Assembly: GCA_037045155.1 (NCBI GenBank)
Contig: JBAOIG010000002.1
Location: 1 to 64,000, forward strand
Reading direction: 5' to 3'
Length of the DNA: 64,000 bases
From: Thermomicrobiales bacterium
Lineage (GTDB): Bacteria; Chloroflexota; Chloroflexia; Thermomicrobiales; CFX8
Part shown: positions 1-11,500 of the stretch, in pieces
Numbering within the stretch: the stretch's first letter is position 1
How the letters are laid out: every line of letters starts with the position of its first letter
Program-made: the position numbers and the translations under genes
Notes under the pieces: generated by a model
Told to the model about the DNA's origin: nothing
What the model saw: only the letters and a program-made list of their open reading frames with translations
The model's database searches: none

Positions 1-1290
<1,290 letters not shown>

Positions 1291-1292
1291 CG

Positions 1293-2912
1293 ATGTCTGA
1301 ACCGACGCACACAACCTGCTCACCGAGCCCGTTGCTCGACGGTCGAAGACGCGCGATGGAGCCCGCGCCCGCACTCACGCTCCCCGGCGTGCTCGCGCGC
1401 CTCGGGCGCGGAGAGTCGCCACGGAGTTCCGCTGCGCTGCGGTCGCACCAGCGGCACCCGTGGCACGCGTTTCTGGTGCAGCTCGCCGCCCTCGCGTGTG
1501 CGCGCGGCCGGCGACGACCGCTCGCGGTCGATGAAGCCGCGCTGGCGGGAGCGGCTGCTCGCGCTCACCGGCGGCGCGCACGAGCCCTGGTGCCTCGTCG
1601 TCGACGACCTCGCGACGCCCGGCGCTGCTCCAGGCCCCGGTGCCCGAGAACGAAGCTCGACGGGTTCAAGCGCACCTTCGATCAGCCCGACGCGCCTCGA
1701 CGTGCTCATCACGGCCAAGAACCACGACCTCAAGAGCGCGCGCATGGACCATCGCCCGCCCCGAGCACTGGCTCTTCGCGCTGGTGACGCTCCAGACCAC
1801 CGAGGGGTTTCTCGGCAAGGGCAACTACGGCGTCGCCCGGATGAACGGCGGCTTCGCCAGCCGACCGCAGGTGGGCGTCGCGCGCGGGCCCGGCTTCGTC
1901 GACCGCTTCGCCCGCGACGTGCGCACGTGGCTCGACGCGCGCCGCGAGTCGCTGATCTCGCTAGCTTCGGGTACGCGCCCCGACGGGATCGGGCTGCTGT
2001 GGTGCGAGCCCTGGGACGGCACGACCTCGCTGCGCGCTCCAGCGAACTCGATCCGTTCTTCGTCGAGGTGTGTCGGCGCGTCAGGCTCACCCTCGTGGGC
2101 GAGCGCATCGCAGGGCCGCGGCGTCTCGACCGAGGCCGCCCGCGTCGACGGCAAAGCATCTCGCTGGGCGTCACGGGCGACGTCTGGATCCCGGTCGAAG
2201 CGCGACGACGCAGGCAAGGCCCTCACGGTGTCGGCCAACGGGTTCAACTACGTCGCTCCTGTCGAACCTCCTCTTCGACGGCGACTACGCGCGCGCGCCG
2301 CGGCGCAGAGCCTCCGCCCCGAGGACGGCGACGCGCCGGTGCTCATCGCGCGGGTGCTCGCGCGGGGGCAGGGCGAGACCAACGGGCTCCACGAGCGGGT
2401 GCTCGAGCTCCCGGCCGACGGCTCGCGACCTGCTTCGCCGAGCCCGCCGCGCGCGCAGCGCCTCGGCGCCCTCGCGCAGCGGCGCGTCGAGCAGGTCGGC
2501 GGCGAGCGTCCGCAAGCGGGCGCTGCGGCCGGCGCTGTGCGCGCTGGTGCAGGCGGGCGCCGAGAGCGAAGCTCGACTTCGACCGACAAGCGGCCCGATC
2601 CCTTCGACCGCCCGCTTCGAAGAGCGCGTCGACGCGATCTTCTTCCGAGCACCTCTGGCGACGACGTCGGGCTACGACGACCCCACGGCCGACGCGCGCT
2701 GGCTCGACGACCGTGATCGAGCTTGCCCGCACGGTGCTCACCGAGGCCCTCGACGCGGTTCCGCTGCCGTCGATGCGGCCGCTTCCGCGCCGTCGCCGCC
2801 GCGCAGCGCCTCTTCGAGGGCGCCGCTCGCAAGCACTTCGGCATCGGCCTTTCCGACCGCGCCCAGCACCACCCCTGCACCGCCCGCCACCGAGGGAGAT
2901 GACGCCCGATGA
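1293..2912 (+). CDS. cas8e: Cascade large subunit Cas8e (Cse1/CasA), frame-disrupted
   Basis: Cas8e recognises the PAM and helps recruit Cas3 in type I-E Cascade. The ATG at 1293 gives MSEPTH and, with indels removed, a start resembling NLLTEPLL. The best landmark is at about 1740-1880, EGFLGKGNYGVARMNGGFAS, preceded by PEHWLFALVTLQT; this matches the conserved Cse1 core GNYGxxRMNGG. At least eight frame changes are needed to follow the protein to its stop at 2910-2912. The stop overlaps the cse2 start as ATGA, normal translational coupling in this operon. The corrected length of about 530-540 residues is usual for the family. The frame breaks look like sequence errors rather than decay because the protein sequence between them is well conserved. 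Confidence 0.85.
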
Positions 2913-3431
2913 ACGCCCCCGAGCACCAACCCTGCTCGCCCGCTCCGCGACGTCGTGGGGGCCGTCGCCCGCACGCTCCAGCGCCTACCGCCCCGGTGAC
3001 CTCGCGGCGCTCCGCCGACTCGACGCCCCGACGACCCGCACTGCCCCGCGCTGTGGAAGCTCCTCGTGGGCGACCTCGCCGATCAGCTCCCGACCGGACG
3101 ACGCCTCCCGCCGCCGCGCCGAGCGGCGCTGGGCCGTCATCCTCGCCGCAATGGCCGAAGCCTGGGCTTCGTCGGCCCCGGTCGACGGTTCGGGCGCGCG
3201 CTCGGTGAGGCGGTGCCCGAGACCCGCGTCGTGAAGATGCTCCGCGCCCACGACGACGCGCTCGCCGTCGCGGTCCGCACGGTCGTCCAGCAGCTCGCCT
3301 CGCGCGGCGTCTACTTCGATCACGTTCGACCTCGCGCGCCTCGTGCTCTCCGACGGCACGCGACGACGAAGAGCGACGTCCGCCGCGCACATCTACCGAG
3401 GACTTCTTCACGGCCGCTGCAGCGCGAGTAG
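2909..3431 (+). CDS. cse2: Cascade small subunit Cse2 (Cas11e), frame-disrupted
   Basis: Cse2 forms the inner belly of Cascade and stabilises the R-loop. The gene starts at the ATG inside the ATGA overlap with cas8e and ends with TAG at 3429-3431. Pieces in different frames give RPGDLAALRRLD, HCPALWKLLVGDLAD, RRWAVILAAMAEALGF, and VVKMLRAHDDALAVAVRTVV followed by YFDHVDLARLVLSDGTR. The order and the final W/R-rich helical parts fit the Cse2 family, as does the position between cas8e and cas7e. The length of about 170 residues is typical. Several single-base indels interrupt the frame. Cse2 is poorly conserved, so the call leans on position as well as sequence. Confidence 0.75.
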
Positions 3432-3472
3432 ACCGTCATCCGCACTGCAACGACTCACAGGAAAGAACCCCG

Positions 3473-5499
<2,027 letters not shown>

Positions 5500-5510
<11 letters not shown>

Positions 5511-6255
5511 CGCCCTCACCATGCTGCGGCTCGGGTTCGACGGTCCGCGGCTCATCGAGCTCGCGCGCCGTCGTCGGCTCCCCGCCCGCGACGTCGACCT
5601 CGGGTACGTCGTGCACTGCGCACTCGGCGAGCTCTTCGGCGCAGAGGCCCCGAAGCCCTTCGCAATCACCCGCGAGCAGGGCCGCGTCGTCGAGGTGCTC
5701 GCATACTCGCCGCACACCCGCGACGCGCTCCACACGACCGCGCAGACCTTCGCCGACCCGTCGCTCTACGACGGGCTCTGCCACTGGGCGAGCTTCGCGG
5801 GCAAGCCCATGCCCGAGCACTTCACCGCCGGGCAGAGGCTTGGGTTCATGGTGAAGGTCTGCCCCACGGTGCGACCCGCGAAGCCGGGGCTGCACCAGGA
5901 GAGCGAAGCCCCGGAGGTGGACGCCTTCCTCGCGGCCTGCCGGAAGGTCGGACCCGAGGTGAAGGTCGACCGGGAGACGGTCTATCGGGAGTGGTTCCTC
6001 GGGGAGATCGCTCGACGCGGCGGAGCGACGGTGGAGCACGTGGCGCTGGAGCGCTTCCAGTTGGAGCGACTCACCCGGCGACACCAGGGCGCCGACCGCA
6101 AGAGCGAGTCGCGCGACCGCCCTGCCGCCAGCTTCCACGGTACCCTCACCGTCACCGACCCCGCGCTCTTCCGCGCCACCCTCGCCCGCGGCCTCGGGCG
6201 CCACCGCGCCTTCGGCTTCGGGATGCTCCTCCTCCGCCCTCTCGCCCCGCGGTAA
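5500..6255 (+). CDS. cas6e: CRISPR endoribonuclease Cas6e (CasE)
   Basis: Cas6e cleaves the CRISPR transcript in each repeat to make mature crRNA and stays bound to the 3-prime hairpin. This is the only complete, undisturbed cas gene here (251 residues; E. coli CasE has 199). I chose the ATG at 5500 because it gives MSGDALTMLRLGFDG and overlaps the end of cas5e; an earlier in-frame ATG at 5443 would lie deep in cas5e. The C-terminal glycine-rich signature of RAMP proteins is clear: GLGRHRAFGFGMLLLRP. The substrate hairpin is formed by the CCCCCGC and GCGGGG arms of the repeats in the array downstream. Confidence 0.93.
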
Positions 6256-6261
6256 CACCCG

Positions 6262-7140
6262 ATGCTCAAGGGACGCCTCGGCCTGGAGACCGCCCGCATC
6301 CCCCACGGGGACCGCCACGGCCTCCTCTGGCTCGGCCGGGGCAACCTCGTCGTCGACGCGGGCACCCTCCGCTTCATCACCGCGGGCGACGGCGACCTCC
6401 CCGCGGGCGACTACGCCATCCCATTCCAGACCGTGTCGTGCATCGCGCTCCAGCCCGGAGCGACGGTCTCGCACGACGCGCTGCGGCTCTGCGCGAGGCA
6501 CAGCACCGGCATCGTGGTGACCGGCGTCGATGGGCGTGCGGCTCTACGCCTCGATGCCCTTCGGCCCCGACGAGTCGGCCCGCGCGCGGATGCAGGTCAC
6601 CCACTGGAGCGATCCCAACCTCCGCACCCTCATCGCCCGGCGGATGTATGCGTGGCGGCTCGGGGAGATCCTCCCCGACGCCGACATCGCGGTGCTGCGC
6701 GGCATCGAGGGCGCGCGCATGAAGGAGCATCTACAAGCGCCTCTCGCGAGCAGCTACGGGATGTCCATGGCGCGGCCGGCGCTACGACCGCGGCGGCGCC
6801 GGACAGCGCCGACCTCGCCAACCAGGCCATCAACCACGCGTCCACGGCGGTGTACGCCCTCGCCCAGGTGGCCGTGGCAGTGACCGGGACCATCCCCCAG
6901 CTCGGGTTCATCCACGAGGACTCGGGCCGCGCGTTCGCGCTCGACATCGCCGACCTGTTTCGCGACTCGCGTGACGCTCCCGGCGGCCTTCGAGGCGGCG
7001 AAGAGCCCGCGCCCCGGAGAGACCCTGGAGCGGGCCGTGCGCACGCCACGCCGGGAGCGGTGTTCACGCGCGACACGCGTCGTCGAGAAGATGATCGACC
7101 GCATCAAGGAGCTCTTCGACCATGATGACCATCGGCGATC
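6262..7140 (+). CDS. cas1e: CRISPR integrase Cas1e, frame-disrupted
   Basis: Cas1 with Cas2 integrates new spacers at the leader end of the array. It starts at the ATG at 6262, six bases after cas6e (MLKGRLGLETARIPHGDRHG), with a clean frame to about 6535. After that, single-base indels move the reading between frames: VRLYASMPFGPDESARARMQ, then RMYAWRLGEILPDADIAVLR, then NQAINHASTAVYALAQ. Metal ligands are visible: E in GIEGARMKE, H in LGFIHEDSG and D in FALDIADLFRD. The end near 7140 is approximate; the C-terminal KMIDRIKELFD runs into cas2e. The corrected length is about 290-300 residues, normal for Cas1e. Confidence 0.87.
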
Positions 7141-7523
7141 ACGCGAAACGTTCCCGACCGGTTTCGGGGCTTCCTGGCGTCGGTGATGTGCGAGGTGACG
7201 CCGGGGGTGTACACGTCGCCGGGGATGACCCGGGCGGTGCGGGAGCGGGTCTGGGCGGTGATGGAGGAGTGGTTCGACGCCGGCGACGCGCCCGACACAG
7301 GCGGTGGTGATGACGTGGCCTGACTCGCAGGCCCCCGGCGGTCAGGCCTTCCTGCACGCTCGGGCTCCCGAAGGTGGACCTCCAGGAGCACGACGGGATG
7401 GTCCTCGTGCGCTGCGCGCTGACCGAAGAGCACGCAACGGTCTTTGACAATCCATGCAGAACGAAACGCCGGGAGCGAGGGCTGACGGAGCGCTTCGTCC
7501 CTTCTCCCTCCCCACGGAGGTGA
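7122..7523 (+). CDS. cas2e: CRISPR adaptation protein Cas2e, frame-disrupted
   Basis: Cas2e is the structural dimer at the centre of the Cas1-Cas2 integrase. Following the sequence through two or three indels gives VITRNVPDRFRGFLASVMCE, VTPGVYTSPGMTRAVRERVW, then AVVMTWPDSQAPGGQAFLTL. The N-P-x-R-x-R-G-xL and GVY elements are typical of the CasE-type Cas2 family. The last part (PKVDLQEHDGMVLVRCALTE) runs on to a TGA at 7521-7523 and makes the protein longer (about 130 residues) than the usual 90-110. It overlaps the end of cas1e, as is common in I-E operons. The start is the ATG at 7122. Confidence 0.82.
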
Positions 7524-7715
7524 CCGCCGTGGGGGGGGCCGGGGGGCGGGGGAGGCCGCGGAGGCGACCGCCGTGGGGGCCCGGTGCGCACCGGGGGGCC
7601 ACGGAGGCGACCGCTGTGGGGGGCCGGCGCGCGCCGGGGGGCCACGGAGGCGGCCGCTGTGGGGGGCCGGAGGGCGAGGGGCGACGCTTGCGGACACCGC
7701 TGTGGGGGGCCGAAC
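7516..7715. repeat. G-rich tandem repeat with palindromic cores between cas2e and the next gene
   Basis: About five imperfect copies start at 7516, 7560, 7603, 7646 and 7692 (spacing 43-46 bases). Each opens with GGAGGCGACCGCYGTGG or a close variant, followed by GGGGGCC. Copies 2 and 3 carry perfect palindromes in the same place: CCCGGTGCGCACCGGG at 7580-7595 and CCGGCGCGCGCCGG at 7624-7637. The two differ at a T/C and the matching A/G position, so the change keeps base pairing. The rest of the interval to 7818 holds only the ribosome-binding site (GAGAGAGGAG) of the next gene. Function is unknown; a dispersed genomic repeat, a protein-binding array or an RNA hairpin series are all possible. 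Confidence 0.7.
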
Positions 7716-7818
7716 AACGGCGTTGCCATCGGCGGAAGGCATCTGCGACGCTCCGGGGAGTCGGCGGGGAGAAGCATTGGAAACTCCCCGCACATTTCAG
7801 CGAGAGAGGAGCGTTGCG

Positions 7819-8532
7819 ATGAGACAGATCGACGAGAAGACCGGCTGGGAGGCTTCGAGGGCGGAGGTGTTGTTCACCGAGTCCGTGCTCGCGGCATCGG
7901 AGGAGCACCCGAAGCTGCTCCGCGCGATGCGCGCGCAGAACGAGCGCTGGACCGCGCTCGATGCGGTGCGACGCGCGGCGGAGGACGGGGTCGTGCGGGC
8001 GAACGCGCGGGTGTCGTGGCTGGACCTCCGGCTCGATGGCCGGGTGCGGGCCTTCGCCAACGAGCTGCTCCGCGACGCCGGGGGAAACAAGGACGACAAG
8101 ACCTTCCGCGCGTACTTCCCGGAGGCGCCCAACGAGGTGATCCGGCTGGGCCTGGAGAGCGAGATCGAGCGCTGCGAGCGCTTCCAGACGGTGCGGGAGA
8201 GGGTCGCGCTCTCGAAGTCGGCGGCGGCGAAGCTCGCGGCCGTGGAGGCGGCGATCTCCGAGGGCAAGGCGGCGCTCCAGGGCCGACGCGACGCCTTCGC
8301 CGCACGCACCGGCGTGAGCCTCGATGTGGAGTCGTGGAAGGATGCGACCAACGGGGCGAGAGAGAGCGTGTATCTCCAGCTCCGCACGTGGGCCCTGGAG
8401 AACGGCGAGGAGCGCGGGTACGCCGACCGGTTCTTCCCGCTGGGGAATGCCAGGGCGACACGGGCGACCGCCGAGGAGCCGGATCAGGGCGGCAGCAAGG
8501 ACAGCAAGGAAGACAGCAAGCCCACCGGCTGA
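7819..8532 (+). CDS. uncharacterised helical protein between cas2e and the CRISPR array
   Basis: A clean 237-residue frame with a strong ribosome-binding site (GAGAGAGGAG, 8 bases before the ATG). The protein is rich in A, E, R and K and looks almost entirely alpha-helical: VLFTESVLAASEEHPKLLRA, VRERVALSKSAAAKLAAVEA and AISEGKAALQGRRDAFAART suggest coiled-coil or helical-bundle segments. No signal peptide or membrane segment is visible. The C-terminus is a charged, serine-rich tail (GGSKDSKEDSKPTG). It ends only 41 bases before the first CRISPR repeat, so any array promoter must overlap its 3-prime end. I do not recognise a family. Its position between the adaptation genes and the array suggests, but does not show, a CRISPR-related role. 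Confidence 0.75.
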   Translation: MRQIDEKTGWEASRAEVLFTESVLAASEEHPKLLRAMRAQNERWTALDAVRRAAEDGVVRANARVSWLDLRLDGRVRAFANELLRDAGGNKDDKTFRAYFPEAPNEVIRLGLESEIERCERFQTVRERVALSKSAAAKLAAVEAAISEGKAALQGRRDAFAARTGVSLDVESWKDATNGARESVYLQLRTWALENGEERGYADRFFPLGNARATRATAEEPDQGGSKDSKEDSKPTG

Positions 8533-8573
8533 TGAAGGGGACCTGAGCGGACGGTCCGCAAAGAGGTCAAAGA
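8533..8573 (+). promoter_or_regulatory. putative short CRISPR leader
   Basis: Only 41 bases separate the upstream stop codon from the first repeat. They contain a 6-bp inverted repeat, GCGGAC-G-GTCCGC, just upstream of a purine-rich run (AAAGAGGTCAAAGA) next to the repeat. This is the leader end because the cas genes are here, the opposite end of the array has a decayed repeat, and the + strand repeat ends with the I-E handle. Type I-E leaders usually need more than 60 bases, so promoter and integration signals probably reach into the preceding gene. Confidence 0.5.
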
Positions 8574-11500
8574 GGCTCCCCCGCACACGCGGGGATCGAC
8601 CCGCGCCGACGCGCGCGGCGCACGGCGCTGCGCCGATGGCTCCCCCGCACACGCGGGGATCGACCCGCGTCGCGCCGTGCGCGGCGAGACGCGGCCGACG
8701 GCTCCCCCGCACACGCGGGGATCGACCCGGCACCGCGCGCGCCTGCGGGCGCGCGGCGCGCGGCTCCCCCGCACACGCGGGGATCGACCCGCGTGCGCGA
8801 TCGCGACGCACGCGTCGCGGCGAGGCTCCCCCGCACACGCGGGGATCGACCCCGCGTCGGCGATGGTCACGCTCGCCGCGACGGCGGCTCCCCCGCACAC
8901 GCGGGGATCGACCCGCGTCGCGGCAGCGACGCCTCGGCGAGCCGCGCGGGCTCCCCCGCACACGCGGGGATCGACCCGTCGACGCGAGTCGCGCCGCGGC
9001 GATGCGCCGCCGGCTCCCCCGCACACGCGGGGATCGACCCGCGGCGTCGCGGCCGCGCGCGACGGTGCGCGCGGCTCCCCCGCACACGCGGGGATCGACC
9101 CGTCGCGCGCCGTAGCGCGACGCGTCGCGCACGACGGCTCCCCCGCACACGCGGGGATCGACCCGCCGGCGACGGTCGACCGCACGGCGCGCGTCGGGCT
9201 CCCCCGCACACGCGGGGATCGACCCGCGACCCCGCGCGATGCAGCCGCTGCGGACGGCGGCTCCCCCGCACACGCGGGGATCGACCCTGCGACGCCGCGC
9301 GACGAGCGTCCGCGGCGCGAGGCTCCCCCGCACACGCGGGGATCGACCCATCCGCGATCGCGCCGACGTGCCCGAGCATCGTGAGGCTCCCCCGCACACG
9401 CGGGGATCGACCCGCGCCGGCAGCGCGAGGTCGACGCGCTGCAGCTGGCTCCCCCGCACACGCGGGGATCGACCCTCGCGTCGCGTCGCGCGGTCCGCGC
9501 CAGCGCGCGGGCTCCCCCGCACACGCGGGGATCGACCCGCGCACGACGCGCGGGACGCTGCGACGCGGCGGCTCCCCCGCACACGCGGGGATCGACCCGG
9601 TCTCGCACGCGCAGCGTCGCCATCGCGGCTCCCCCGCACACGCGGGGATCGACCCGCGTGCACGCGGCGCGACGGCGACGCGCGTCGAGCGGCTCCCCCG
9701 CACACGCGGGGATCGACCCCGTCGCGACGGCGTCACCGGCCCGACGGCCGACGGGCTCCCCCGCACACGCGGGGATCGACCCGCAGCGCAGTCGGCGCTC
9801 CGTCGATGCTCGCGGAGGCTCCCCCGCACACGCGGGGATCGACCCCGCTCGGCGACGCCGCGGAGCCGTCAGCTCGAGGGCTCCCCCGCACACGCGGGGA
9901 TCGACCCGTGCGCGACGCCTCGCCGGCGCATCGACGAGCCGGGCTCCCCCGCACACGCGGGGATCGACCCTGCATCCGATGCGAGCAGCGGCAGCGTCGA
10001 CCGCGGGCTCCCCCGCACACGCGGGGATCGACCCTCGGCGCGAGCGTCGCCGGGCGGTCGCCGCGTGCGGGCTCCCCCGCACACGCGGGGATCGACCCGC
10101 GCGCACGCACGGCGTCGCGCATGGCCGCTGGCGGCTCCCCCGCACACGCGGGGATCGACCCGCCGCAGTCGATCGCCTCGAGCGCGGCGATGCGGCTCCC
10201 CCGCACACGCGGGGATCGACCCGATCGGCAGCCCGCGACGGCACGCGGCGTCGTCGCGGCTCCCCCGCACACGCGGGGATCGACCCCTGGCGCGACTGCG
10301 CCGCGATGCGCCGCCATGCGGGCTCCCCCGCACACGCGGGGATCGACCCGCGCGGCCGCGCAGGCTGCCGCGGCGTGCACCGTGGCTCCCCCGCACACGC
10401 GGGGATCGACCCGCGACCGGGCCGTCGCGGCGCATCGTCGCGCGCGGCTCCCCCGCACACGCGGGGATCGACCCCGCGTCGCTCGCAGCGGCACCAGCGC
10501 CGAGTGGCGGCTCCCCCGCACACGCGGGGATCGACCCGTCGGTCGCAGACGTCGACTCGCGCGCGGTGATGAGGCTCCCCCGCACACGCGGGGATCGACC
10601 CGTCACACCGCCAGCTGCGGTTGGACACTGTGCTGGCTCCCCCGCACACGCGGGGATCGACCCACGCTCGCCGCGCGGCCGGCATCGCCGCGAGCGTGGC
10701 TCCCCCGCACACGCGGGGATCGACCCCGGCCGCTGGCGATCGCCGTCGTGCCGACGTCAAGGCTCCCCCGCACACGCGGGGATCGACCCGTGACGGGCCA
10801 TGAGCGCTCGACGCTGCGATCGGGGCTCCCCCGCACACGCGGGGATCGACCCCGCGCCTCGCGACGGCGGTCCGCGTCGCCGGTCGGGCTCCCCCGCACA
10901 CGCGGGGATCGACCCGACGCGCGACGCCGCTGCCCGGACGCTCGGCAGGCTCCCCCGCACACGCGGGGATCGACCCGTCGGCGCGCAGTCGGCCATGCGC
11001 CGTGCCGCGGGCTCCCCCGCACACGCGGGGATCGACCCGTCGCGGTGCACGTGCGATCGGCGACGCGCCGGGCTCCCCCGCACACGCGGGGATCGACCCG
11101 CGCGCCCGGACGACCACCGCGGATCGCCGCGCAGGCTCCCCCGCACACGCGGGGATCGACCCGTGCCGACGTCGACGACGGTCGCTCGCACGCGCCGGCT
11201 CCCCCGCACACGCGGGGATCGACCCCGAGCGTCGGCACGCGCTGCGCAGCGGCTCGCGGCTCCCCCGCACACGCGGGGATCGACCCTCGGCGGCAGCGGC
11301 TACGAGCGACACCGCGGGCGGCTCCCCCGCACACGCGGGGATCGACCCGCCGCGAGCGCGACTGGCGCGGTCGACGTCGGCAGGCTCCCCCGCACACGCG
11401 GGGATCGACCCCGCTCGCATCGTCGAGCGCGCGATCACGCGCTCGGCTCCCCCGCACACGCGGGGATCGACCCGCGGCGATGCGCGCGGGCGATGCGCCG

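Noticed and set aside
7342..9705. 787-residue minus-strand frame over the cas2e end, the G-rich repeats and the array start
   Set aside because: It is antisense to the intact gene at 7819-8532 and made of repeat translation.
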